NCBI RefSeq assembly: GCF_016714285.1
Contig: NZ_JADJNN010000003.1
Coordinates: 186,001 to 250,000 of the forward strand
DNA: 64,000 nucleotides
Origin: Nannocystis sp.
GTDB lineage: Bacteria > Myxococcota_A > Polyangia > Nannocystales > Nannocystaceae
Direction of reading: 5' to 3'
Part shown: in pieces, positions 12,603 to 20,037 of the stretch
Numbering within the stretch: position 1 is the stretch's first letter
Layout of the letters: every line of letters begins with the position of its first letter
Notes under the pieces: generated by a model
What the model saw: only the letters and a program-made list of their open reading frames with translations
The model's database searches: none
Told to the model about the DNA's origin: nothing
Position numbers and translations under genes: made by a program

Positions 12603-15600
12603 GTGTCCTACCTGCCCGCATATGTAGCTTTGGAGCGATGGGTGCTCGCAAAGCGGGTCGCCGTGTTGTCGCCGACAGCGTTCGAGGGCCCCCGGCGGCT
12701 CGTTGCTGCCGGGGCCAGGCGCGTGTTGGTCATGGGGACCGCGTTGGCGCCGTCGCCGGGCATCGAGGTGTGGGCCGGGCCGCTGGCGACGCCGCTGCGC
12801 CTGCCGTTGCGCGACGCGAGCGTCGACGCGGTGGTGTGCATCGAGGGGTACGCCATGCTGGCCGAGGCTGACCAGGCAGCGCTGGTGCAGGAGGCGCGGC
12901 GTGTGCTCCGGCCCACGGGGGTGTTCGCGGTGTGGAGCGCGTCGCTACCGGCCGCCGAGGCGCTGCTACGGCCCGTGTTCTCGCAGGTCGTGGCGCTGGG
13001 CGAGCGACGGTGGTCCGGGGTCAGCCTCGGTCCGTTGGACGCGGCCGAGGGCGTGCGGCTCGTCGACGAGCGGGTGTCAGCGAGCGTGTGTCCGGGGCCG
13101 TTTCTCGTGCTCGCAGGCGCGGGGGATCTCGAGCCGATGGTTCGTGAGGGTGTGGTCGTGGCGAGCGAGCCGATGGAGCGCGCCGAGTCGACGCCGACAT
13201 CGGTGCTGACGCCGACCTCGCCGTCGACCTCGCCGTCGACATCGGCGCCGACATCGGTGCTGACGCCGACATCGACATCGACGCCGACATCGACGCCGAC
13301 ATCGACGCCGACCTCGTCGACCTCGCCGCCGACATCGACGCCGACATCGACGCCGACATCGACGCCGACATCGACGCCGACATCGACGCCGACATCGACG
13401 CCCTCCTTGCCCGTGCTTGCGCCCGTGCGAGCGTTCGGCCCGATCGACGACAGCGACGTGCTCGCGGCGCTGTTCGACCCGGCGGAGGTCGTGGAGGCCG
13501 CGCTGGTCGTGAGCTCGGCGCCGACGCCGGTCCCGGCCGCGCAGCTCGCGTTGCAGGAGGAGCTCGCCGCGGTGAAGCGCGAGCGCGACAGCTTGCGCGA
13601 GCGAGCGGGCATGCTGACGCAGGAGCTCCGGCACGCGCACGCGCAGGCGATTGACGCGGGGGCCGAGCTGCATGAGTTGCGGCGGCGGGTCGAGAGTCAG
13701 CGGGTCGACGAGGCCAACGCACCGATGCCGGGGTTGGCCGGGTCCGACGAAGCGACCTCGTTGACGCGGGTGCTGGTCGACGAGGTCGCGCCGATGGTCA
13801 CGCCAGAGCCGGCGCGGCCGACGGCCGACGTGGCGACGGATCGCGACCGCTTGCGAGAGGAGCTGAGTCGCCGCACCGCGGACTTGCAGGCGCTCGAGAG
13901 TCGGCTGTGGCAGAGCGGGGAGGAGGTCCAGCGCGAGCGCCTCGAGAACGTCCGGCTCGTGACCGACGTCGACCGCCTGCGCGAGCAGGTCGAGCGCAGT
14001 CGGGTGGTCGAGCATGAGCGCATGCAGGAGCTCGAGCGCCTCGGGCACGAGCTGCGCAGGCTCGAGCTGTCATACGCGGAGCTCCAGGGCCTGTACACGA
14101 CGGGTGATCATCGGCTGCGCGAGCTCGAGGCCAGCATCGACCGCGACAACGACCCGCCGGAGGTGGTCGAACTGGAGGACCAGCTGCGCGAGATGACCGC
14201 GGAGCGCGATCAGGCGCAGGCGCTGGAGCGGGCGGCGAACGAGCTGGCGCGCCGCCGTGAGCGCGAGCTCAGTGACGCTGCGAAGACGATCCGCGAGCTC
14301 CGGCGCAACCTCGACGAGCACGCCAGCATCGCCGCCAACCTGCGCGGTGAGCTGGCGGTGATGCAAGTCGAGGTCGAGCAGCTCGCCACGAGCGTGCCGG
14401 GCCTGCAAGAGCGCCTGCGCGAGCAGCAGCGCAAGACGCTGGAGCGCGAGGAGGAGAGCTTCGACCTCCAGCGTCGCCTCGAGGAGGCGATCGCCGAGCA
14501 GCAGCAGCTCCGCCACCGGCTGCGGCGCTACAAGCAGGAGCTCGAGTCGGCGAGTCAGGTCCGCGACGCAGCGCAGTCCGACCTCGACCGCTTGCGTGGG
14601 GAGTTGGATGCCAAGCGCCGGGCGGTCGAGCAGCTGCAGCAGCTGGTTGCGCTGGGCGCGGGGAGCACCGGGAGCACCGGCGGCGGCGACGACGAGCTGC
14701 AGGCTCTGCGGGCGCTGCTCGCTCAACAGGCGAGCGAGTTCGCGGAGCGGCTGTCGCAGCAGGAGGAGCAGCAGCGTCAGGCGGTGGAGCTCGAGCGCGA
14801 GCGGCTGCAGCGGGTCGCGCTCGAGGCGAGCATTCGCGGCGAGGAGCAAGAGTACCTGCTGTTCCAGCTCGACACGGCCGAGCAGCGCATCTGGGAGATG
14901 ACCGACGCCACCGACCGCAGCGCGGCGCGCCTGGCCGCCGGGCTGGCGCAGCTGGACAAGCAGAAGGAGCAGTACGAGGATCTGATCGATCAGCTCGAGG
15001 TGGCGCGTACGCTGCTGGCCGAGGCGCAGGGGCACATCGTCGAGCTCGAGCGGCAGCAGGCCAGCGACCGGGCCAAGCTGGCGCGTTTGACCCTCGACTC
15101 GGGCGTGCGCATCGATGTCGAGGACGAAGAGGCGGAGGCCAGCAGCTTCGACGTGCTGGTGATCGACCGCGACGAGGACAGCGGCATGGAGGTGGCGCCG
15201 CAGATCCAGCGTGACCCGAGCCAGCCGGACCCGCTCGCGGGCATCGACTTCGACGACGACGAGGAGAGCCTCGCGGTGCGCCTCGCTGGCAGCAGCTATG
15301 AGCTGACGGGTAGCTTTCAGACCGCCAATCTGAACATCGACTTCGACGACGACGAGCCGCCGAGCGTGGTGTTGCCCTCCGACCTGAAGGTGCAGATCGA
15401 CCTCGATGATGACGACGACGATGACGACGGCACCCCCGTCCCACCGCTGCCGCCGCCGCCCCGGCGCGCCCCCTTGCCCAAGGTGTTGCGAACGCTGCCC
15501 TTCCTCGACGACGATGACGACGTGTTCTCGATCGACACCGACGCGATCGAGCTCGCCACGCCCACGCCGCCGCCGCCGGTGCCGGACCGGCCAGGCTTCG

Positions 15601-15704
15601 ACCAGAAGCTCACGGACCACTCGAACTCTCGCATCGTCATCGAAGTCCTCGAGGACGAGGCCTGGCCCGAGGACGATCCCAGCGACCCCTCGCGTAGCTC
15701 CTGA
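12603..15704 (+). CDS. Methyltransferase-like / coiled-coil / acidic-tail fusion
   Basis: This protein of about 1,033 residues has four parts. Residues 1-175 resemble a degenerate class I SAM methyltransferase: a VLVMGTA strand-loop, then SVDAVVCIEGYAML and ARRVLRPTGVFAVW, the usual 'predicted carrier, later LRPGG' layout. Residues ~195-267 are a Thr/Pro/Ser linker built from TPTS repeats. Residues ~315-840 are heptad-rich coiled coil. The tail has repeated acidic patches (IDFDDDE, IDLDDDDDDDD) and a polyproline run. Myxobacteria use coiled-coil proteins with an N-terminal signalling-like domain (FrzS, AglZ) as polarity or motility scaffolds; this one shares the architecture but not the receiver domain, so a scaffold role is inference. 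GTG 12603 is preferred; GTG 12549 is also in frame. No Shine-Dalgarno sequence is evident. Confidence 0.75.
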   Translation: MSYLPAYVALERWVLAKRVAVLSPTAFEGPRRLVAAGARRVLVMGTALAPSPGIEVWAGPLATPLRLPLRDASVDAVVCIEGYAMLAEADQAALVQEARRVLRPTGVFAVWSASLPAAEALLRPVFSQVVALGERRWSGVSLGPLDAAEGVRLVDERVSASVCPGPFLVLAGAGDLEPMVREGVVVASEPMERAESTPTSVLTPTSPSTSPSTSAPTSVLTPTSTSTPTSTPTSTPTSSTSPPTSTPTSTPTSTPTSTPTSTPTSTPSLPVLAPVRAFGPIDDSDVLAALFDPAEVVEAALVVSSAPTPVPAAQLALQEELAAVKRERDSLRERAGMLTQELRHAHAQAIDAGAELHELRRRVESQRVDEANAPMPGLAGSDEATSLTRVLVDEVAPMVTPEPARPTADVATDRDRLREELSRRTADLQALESRLWQSGEEVQRERLENVRLVTDVDRLREQVERSRVVEHERMQELERLGHELRRLELSYAELQGLYTTGDHRLRELEASIDRDNDPPEVVELEDQLREMTAERDQAQALERAANELARRRERELSDAAKTIRELRRNLDEHASIAANLRGELAVMQVEVEQLATSVPGLQERLREQQRKTLEREEESFDLQRRLEEAIAEQQQLRHRLRRYKQELESASQVRDAAQSDLDRLRGELDAKRRAVEQLQQLVALGAGSTGSTGGGDDELQALRALLAQQASEFAERLSQQEEQQRQAVELERERLQRVALEASIRGEEQEYLLFQLDTAEQRIWEMTDATDRSAARLAAGLAQLDKQKEQYEDLIDQLEVARTLLAEAQGHIVELERQQASDRAKLARLTLDSGVRIDVEDEEAEASSFDVLVIDRDEDSGMEVAPQIQRDPSQPDPLAGIDFDDDEESLAVRLAGSSYELTGSFQTANLNIDFDDDEPPSVVLPSDLKVQIDLDDDDDDDDGTPVPPLPPPPRRAPLPKVLRTLPFLDDDDDVFSIDTDAIELATPTPPPPVPDRPGFDQKLTDHSNSRIVIEVLEDEAWPEDDPSDPSRSS
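13188..13402 (+). repeat. 12-bp minisatellite coding for TPTS
   Basis: The unit acgccgacatcg is repeated with small variants (tcg/ctc, gtg insertions) inside the coding frame. The period is a multiple of three, so copy-number change would not shift the frame but would change linker length. Confidence 0.9.
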
Positions 15705-15763
15705 GCTCGCGCATCGTGCGCGTCGCCCGGGCGTCAGCAGGGATACAGCGGCTCAAATTGGGC

Positions 15764-15792
15764 TTGACGCGGCCGCAGCAGTCGTTTAGCTT
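15764..15792 (+). promoter_or_regulatory. Sigma70-like promoter of tRNA-Leu(CAG)
   Basis: TTGACG (15764-15769), a 17-nt spacer and TAGCTT (15787-15792) lie 13 bp ahead of the mature tRNA start. The -35 matches consensus at five of six positions; the -10 is weaker. Confidence 0.6.
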
Positions 15793-15805
15793 GCGTCTCC
15801 GCTCT

Positions 15806-15890
15806 GCGAGGGTGGCGAAATTGGTAGACGCGCACGGTTCAGGTCCGTGTGTCTCACGACGTGGGGGTTCGAGTCCCTTTCCTCGCACCA
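15806..15890 (+). tRNA. tRNA-Leu (anticodon CAG), CCA encoded
   Basis: Acceptor GCGAGGG pairs with TCCTCGC (one G-T pair). Anticodon stem CACGG/CCGTG encloses loop TTCAGGT, giving anticodon CAG. There is a long class II variable arm, a TTCGAGT T-loop, discriminator A and a genomically encoded CCA. It reads CUG, expected to be the dominant leucine codon in such GC-rich DNA. Confidence 0.95.
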
Positions 15891-15898
15891 GAGAACAA

Positions 15899-15932
15899 GA
15901 AGGCCCTGGCACCTCACGGTCCAGGGCTTTGT
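15899..15932 (+). terminator. Intrinsic terminator after tRNA-Leu(CAG)
   Basis: GCCCTGG and CCAGGGC (stem within 15903-15927) form a 7-bp hairpin, extended by flanking A/T pairing and followed by TTTGTTGTTT. It starts about ten bases after the tRNA 3' end. Confidence 0.75.
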
Positions 15933-16001
15933 TGTTTCGCGGCTTCGTCGCGGAAGGAGTTGTTTCGCTGCCGAGGGAGTCCCGCTCGCCGCGGGCGAGC
16001 G

Positions 16002-16212
16002 CTATGCCTTCTCGATGCTGTCGACGGCGATGCTCGGGCCGCTCATGTGGATGCCGAAGCCGCCGCCCTCGAGCTTGCCCTTGACCTTGACGCGGTCACC
16101 GGCCTTCGCGCGCGCACTTGCTCAGGCGGTAGGTGTCGCCCTTGTCGGTCACGAGCTCATGGAAGCCGCCCTCGAGGTCGTTGAAGCGCACAGTGCCGGT
16201 GAAGGTCGCCAT
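16002..16212 (-). pseudogene. Small DUF5818-like protein, frameshifted
   Basis: From ATG 16212 the frame gives MATFTGTVRFNDLEGGF and continues to TDKGDTYRLS. It then hits a stop, while the +1 frame goes on with GDRVKVKGKLEGGG, FGIHMSGPS and IAVDSIEKA to a TAG at 16002. The span is 211 bp, one base more than 70 codons; dropping one base at about 16118-16119 gives a continuous 69-residue protein. The pattern fits the small beta-rich DUF5818 family, whose function is unknown; the family name is from recall and should be checked. A TATATT box (16220-16225) ends 7 nt before the ATG, suggesting a leaderless transcript. It may be an intact gene with one base-call error. Confidence 0.6.
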
Positions 16213-16286
16213 GTCCGGCAATATACCCGAGCCGTCGGGGCGCGCCATGGGTTGCCGCGGACGGTCGGTGCGTGGGATGGTGCGGC

Positions 16287-17093
16287 GTGTCCGGGGCGCG
16301 TGGCTTGTGGATCTTCGCTGGCGCCGACCCGAGCGGCGGCGCGGGCCTGTGGCGCGACCAGGCCACGGCGCGTGCGTGCGCCCCGGAGCTGCTGCAGGCG
16401 GCCGTGGTCACCGCGTGGACGCGCCAGGGTGCCGGGGTCCCAGCCACCGCGCAGGCGCGCCCCGTGGCCCACGTGCTCGCGGACCTCGAGCTGCTCGCGG
16501 CCGATGAGGAGCGGCCGGCGGCGATCAAGATCGGCCTGCTGCCGGCGGCGCTGGTCGGCGAGCTGTTGCCGCGGCTGGCCGAGACCGGCGCGCCCGTGGT
16601 CCTCGATCCGGTGCTGCTGGCCAGCGACGGCGGCGAGCTCGGGGCTTCGGCGCCTCGTCTGCGAGATGTCCTTTGGGACATGTCCTCGGTGACAGGCTCG
16701 CGCTGGTTGATCTGCCCCAACCACGCCGAGGCGGCCGCGCTCGCGGAGGTGGCGGTCGATGACCCCGACCTGCTCGCGCGCCTGGCGGATCGCCTCGGTG
16801 GCGCGGCGATCTTGCTCAAGGACGGCGGTGGGGATCCCGCGAAGGTGCGCGATCGCCTGTGGCAGGACGGCACGGTGTACGCGCTGGCCCGCCCGCGCCA
16901 GCCGGGCCCCGATCCGCGCGGCACCGGCTGCGCCCTCGCCACGGCGATCGCCTGCGGCCTGGCCCGCGGGCGGCCGCTGCAGCACGCGGTCGCCGTCGGG
17001 GTCACCTGGCTCGACGCGGTCCGCAGCTGGACCAACCCCGGCCCCGACGGCCGTCCGCACCTGCCCGACGCCGGTCCCCCGCTGCCTGCATGA
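16287..17093 (+). CDS. thiD: ThiD-like hydroxymethylpyrimidine (phosphate) kinase
   Basis: This ribokinase-fold kinase of about 268 residues carries the ThiD N-terminal signature (FAGADPSGGAGL, compare GSDPSGGAG), the central KIGLLP segment and the anion-hole motif DPRGTGCALATAIA. Such enzymes phosphorylate HMP and HMP-phosphate for thiamine synthesis. No other thiamine gene lies nearby, so its exact substrate is open. A GTG at 16272 is also in frame; GTG 16287 was chosen because it places the signature about ten residues in. A perfect palindrome (16666-16685) lies inside the gene and encodes part of an unconserved loop (LWDMSS). The gene is followed by a short inverted repeat and a convergent gene. 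Confidence 0.85.
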   Translation: MSGARGLWIFAGADPSGGAGLWRDQATARACAPELLQAAVVTAWTRQGAGVPATAQARPVAHVLADLELLAADEERPAAIKIGLLPAALVGELLPRLAETGAPVVLDPVLLASDGGELGASAPRLRDVLWDMSSVTGSRWLICPNHAEAAALAEVAVDDPDLLARLADRLGGAAILLKDGGGDPAKVRDRLWQDGTVYALARPRQPGPDPRGTGCALATAIACGLARGRPLQHAVAVGVTWLDAVRSWTNPGPDGRPHLPDAGPPLPA

Positions 17094-17096
17094 ACA

Positions 17097-17110
17097 TGTC
17101 CTTGCGGACA
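17097..17110. repeat. TGTCC-TTGC-GGACA inverted repeat between convergent genes
   Basis: A perfect 5+4+5 palindrome fills the 19-bp gap between the thiD and LRR gene ends. It could end transcription from both sides, though there is no T-run. It resembles other TGTCC/GGACA palindromes in this window. Confidence 0.5.
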
Positions 17111-17112
17111 GC

Positions 17113-18699
17113 TCACTCGAGCTCGGCGCGGGTGCGGGCGAGGTTGACGGCGCGCAGGGCGGGCAGGCGGCGCAGCACGGCGACGCCCTCGGCGGTGACG
17201 ACGGTGTCGGCGAGGTTGAGCTGCTCGAGGCGGTCCATGGTGAGCAGGCTCGGCAGGGCGGCGTCGGTGATCAGGGTCTTGTCGAGGCGGAGCACCCGCA
17301 GCTCGTGCAGGCCCTTGAGGTGAGCGACGCCGGCGTCGACGAGGTCGGTGTGGTCGAGCTCGAGCAGCTCGAGCTGAGTGAGGCCGGCGAGGTGGGCGAG
17401 GCCGCGGTTGGTGACGCGGGTGTGGTGCAGCTTGAGCTCGCGGAGCTTGACGAGGCCGGCGAGCGACTTGAGCCCGAGGTCGGAGATCTGGGTGTCGCCG
17501 AGGTCGAGCTGCTCGAGGTTGACGAGGGTGGCGAGCTGCGGCGCTGCGCGGTCGTCGAGGCCGGGGATCGCCAGCCGGAGCCGGCGCAGGCCGAGCATCT
17601 GACCGAGCGGCGCGAGCGTGGGGTCGGCGAGCGTGGCGGGGGCGGGCAGCTCGAGCGTGAGCTCGCGGAGCGCGGGCAGGGCGGCGAGCGCCGCGATCCC
17701 CTCGGGGCCGGGGTCGCGGCGGCCGATCTGCACGCGCGTGAGCTGGTCGAGCTTGGCGAGGTGCACGAGTCCGGCGCCGGAGATCCGCGACTGCGGCAGC
17801 TCGAGCGCGCGCAGCTGCAGCTGACGTCCGAGCACCTTGAGGCCGGCGTCGCCGAGGCCCGGGCAGGCGCAGGTGAACGACTCGATCGCCAGCTCGCGCA
17901 CGTAGAGCAGGCTGTGGTCGTTGAAGGTGCTTCCCTGCCAGACGATGTTGCGCAGCTCGAGCAGCGGCTTGAGCTGGTGCAGTGAGAAGTTGCCGATGCG
18001 GGTGTCGACGAGGCGGATCTCCCGTAGCTTGACGGCCTTGGCGATCGCCAGCATCGCGTCGTGTCCGGCCCACGCGCCCACGAACGCGAGCGAGCGCAGC
18101 TGCGGCGCCTGCCCGGCGATCGCGGCCAGCGGCGAGTCGTTGTCGAGCTCGCGCAGCGTCAGCGACTCGATCGCCAGGCGCCCGAGCACCGCGACCGGCT
18201 CGCTGCCGGGCTTGACGCGGGTCAGCGTCAGCTCGCGCAGTCGCGGCAGGCTGGCGACGCGGCCCATCGTCACGCCGTCGAGCTGGAGGTCGACGAGCTC
18301 GAGCGCCGTGAGCCCGGTGAAGGCGCCGAGCCCGACGTGCGCCGCGGTCTGGCAGCCGCTCAGCCGCAAGCGCTGCAGCTGCGGCGCGCGCGTGGCGAGG
18401 TCGACGAGGTCGAGGCCGGCGCACGCCTGGTCGTAGCTGCGTGTGTCGTCGATGTCGGTCCGCCGCTCGAGCCGGTCGGTGGCCGAGAAGGCGAGGTCGA
18501 GCTCGGTGGTCACGCTGAGGTCGCCGACGAGGTCGTCCGGGTGGAAGGCGACGCGCCGGGTGCTCGGCGCGGGCGCGGGGGTTGCGGGCGGCGTGGGGAG
18601 TTTGACCGCCACCGGGGCGCTCGCTGGCGGCGGCGGCGTCACGACCTCCGCGCCACAGGCGGCGAGCAGGGTCAGCGCGAGGGCAGGGGCGAGGCGCAC
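17113..18699 (-). CDS. Leucine-rich-repeat lipoprotein
   Basis: The 528-residue protein begins at GTG 18699 with a lipoprotein signal peptide (VRLAPALALTLLAACG; lipobox LAAC), so it should sit on the cell envelope. After a Pro/Ala-rich linker, the remainder is LRR of the RNase-inhibitor/GALA type (LTALELVDLQLDG, LEQLDLGDTQISDLGL, LRELKLHHTRVTNRGL). LRR arcs bind proteins; no enzyme domain is visible. It lies 20 nt downstream of tatD on the same strand and is probably cotranscribed. An upstream reading of the same frame overlaps tatD and was not used. Confidence 0.85.
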   Translation of the reverse strand: MRLAPALALTLLAACGAEVVTPPPPASAPVAVKLPTPPATPAPAPSTRRVAFHPDDLVGDLSVTTELDLAFSATDRLERRTDIDDTRSYDQACAGLDLVDLATRAPQLQRLRLSGCQTAAHVGLGAFTGLTALELVDLQLDGVTMGRVASLPRLRELTLTRVKPGSEPVAVLGRLAIESLTLRELDNDSPLAAIAGQAPQLRSLAFVGAWAGHDAMLAIAKAVKLREIRLVDTRIGNFSLHQLKPLLELRNIVWQGSTFNDHSLLYVRELAIESFTCACPGLGDAGLKVLGRQLQLRALELPQSRISGAGLVHLAKLDQLTRVQIGRRDPGPEGIAALAALPALRELTLELPAPATLADPTLAPLGQMLGLRRLRLAIPGLDDRAAPQLATLVNLEQLDLGDTQISDLGLKSLAGLVKLRELKLHHTRVTNRGLAHLAGLTQLELLELDHTDLVDAGVAHLKGLHELRVLRLDKTLITDAALPSLLTMDRLEQLNLADTVVTAEGVAVLRRLPALRAVNLARTRAELE

Positions 18700-18719
18700 G
18701 TCGACCGCAGGATGCCAGT

Positions 18720-19529
18720 TTAGGTGAGGCGCAGGACGCGACGTGCGTTGGCGGTGCTGAGCTCGGCGATCCGCGCGAAGGAGTCGCCGCGGGCGGCGGC
18801 GACGGCAGCGGCGATGTCGGGCAAGAAGGCCGGCTCGTTGCGCAGCGGGCGGCGGGTGAAGGGGGTCTGGTCGGGGCTGTCGGTCTCGATCAGCAACCTG
18901 TCCGCAGGGACAGCCCGGGCCGACTCGGCCGGGCGACGCGCGCGGGGCAGGGTGATCGAGCCGGCGAAGGAGATGTAGTGGCCGGCCTTGCAGAAGCGCA
19001 GCGCCAGCTCGGGGCTGCCCGACCAGCTGTGGAGGATCGAGGGGGGCAGCGGCGCCTCGCTGAGCAGCTCGAGCAGCGCGGCGTGGGCCTTCAAGCAGTG
19101 CAGCAGCAGCGGCAGCCCGCGCCGCCGGGCCTGCGCGAGGTGGGCCCGCAACACCGCGATCTGGCGCGTCCGCGGGGCCCCGGCCTCGATCTCGGGGGTG
19201 AAGTCGAGGCCGCACTCGCCGATCGCCACCACGGCACTGCTGTCGAGCCAGGTGACGAGCGCCGCACAGGCCTCGCCGTCGCGGCTCGCTTCGAGATCTG
19301 GCAAGACCTGGGGGTGGATCCCAAGAGCAGTGTGGAAGCACACGGCTGGGACCTCGCGTCCGAGCCGCTCGGCGACCGCCAGCAGCGATGCCCATGTCGC
19401 CGGCTCGATCCCCGGCACGACGACGGCGCACACATCGGCCGCCTGCGCACGCAGGGCCGCCTCACGCTGCGCTGCGGCGTCGCCGAAGCGGGCCAGGTCG
19501 ATGTGGGCATGGGTGTCGAAGAGCGGCAT
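18720..19529 (-). CDS. tatD: TatD-family metal-dependent hydrolase
   Basis: The protein has 269 residues, the usual length for the family. It starts with the metal-binding DTHAHID motif and continues with GIHPQ, IGECGLDF, LLLHCLKAH, ILHSWSGS and the closing LLIETDSP. TatD proteins are TIM-barrel nucleases/hydrolases linked to DNA repair or quality control. The His and Asp/Glu metal ligands appear intact. ATG 19529 is the start; upstream in-frame sequence is not family-like. Transcribed away from the gene at 19675, with the LRR lipoprotein as its downstream operon partner. Confidence 0.9.
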   Translation of the reverse strand: MPLFDTHAHIDLARFGDAAAQREAALRAQAADVCAVVVPGIEPATWASLLAVAERLGREVPAVCFHTALGIHPQVLPDLEASRDGEACAALVTWLDSSAVVAIGECGLDFTPEIEAGAPRTRQIAVLRAHLAQARRRGLPLLLHCLKAHAALLELLSEAPLPPSILHSWSGSPELALRFCKAGHYISFAGSITLPRARRPAESARAVPADRLLIETDSPDQTPFTRRPLRNEPAFLPDIAAAVAAARGDSFARIAELSTANARRVLRLT

Positions 19530-19582
19530 AGCGGCAAGCTGCGACGGGGGGCGCACGAAACATTGATCCGTGACTTGCGGCA

Positions 19583-19611
19583 TTGACGCACCTGGAGCCT
19601 TTTTGTACAAC
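19583..19611 (+). promoter_or_regulatory. Sigma70-like promoter for the gene at 19675
   Basis: TTGACG (19583-19588), a 17-bp spacer and TACAAC (19606-19611) make a near-consensus promoter, giving a 5' UTR of about 55 nt. An AGGGA ribosome-binding site lies about 8 nt before the ATG. Confidence 0.65.
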
Positions 19612-19674
19612 CTCTCGCCCGGCGCCCGCGACCTCCAGGTCCGGATTAGAAGTCGGCAAGGTCAGGGAAATTCC

Positions 19675-20007
19675 ATGTCATCGACACGAATTGAGCGGGT
19701 TCTTCGCCACGACGGCATCGTCGCCGTCCTCGACATGACGGCCGAGCAGGCGCAAGCCGGCGACCCGTCGTGGGTGGGCGAGGAGCGCTGGAAGCCGATC
19801 GTGCTGGAGGCCGTGCGCCTGCGGCAGGTCGCCAATGAGCCGTCGGTCCGCATCCTCGTCGGCGAGCACGCGATCCTCATCGCGGGCGACGAGAAGCACG
19901 TGGTCGGGGTGGTGTTCATCAAGGGTCACCCGGTCGTGAAGTCGGTGGTGCGCATGGTTCGCCAGCTGATGCGCCCGTCCTCGGCGGCGGCTGCGGCGAT
20001 CGTTTGA
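19675..20007 (+). CDS. Small conserved-looking protein, function unknown
   Basis: The 110-residue protein starts at ATG 19675, has an AGGGA ribosome-binding site and its own promoter. It has no signal peptide or membrane segment, so it is cytoplasmic. The core (RILVGEHAILIAGD then VVGVVFIKGHPVVKS) alternates strand and helix and ends in an Ala-rich tail. It has a faint Roadblock/LC7 feel (such proteins are partners of small GTPases in myxobacteria), but this is only an impression. A GC-rich hairpin (GCGCGCG-AA-CGCGCGC) follows the stop and overlaps the leader of the next gene. Confidence 0.65.
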   Translation: MSSTRIERVLRHDGIVAVLDMTAEQAQAGDPSWVGEERWKPIVLEAVRLRQVANEPSVRILVGEHAILIAGDEKHVVGVVFIKGHPVVKSVVRMVRQLMRPSSAAAAAIV

Positions 20008-20037
20008 GCGGAGCGCGCGAACGCGCGCCACGACCCC

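Noticed and set aside
13188..13402. Regular repeats considered as a CRISPR array
   Set aside because: The 12-bp units have no spacers and encode TPTS in frame with a protein.
15847..16692. Open frame starting inside tRNA-Leu(CAG)
   Set aside because: It overlaps the tRNA and terminator, and runs antisense to the DUF5818-like gene and out of frame in thiD.
18700..19431. N-terminal extension of the LRR lipoprotein frame
   Set aside because: It lies out of frame within tatD; the lipoprotein signal at GTG 18699 gives a clear start.
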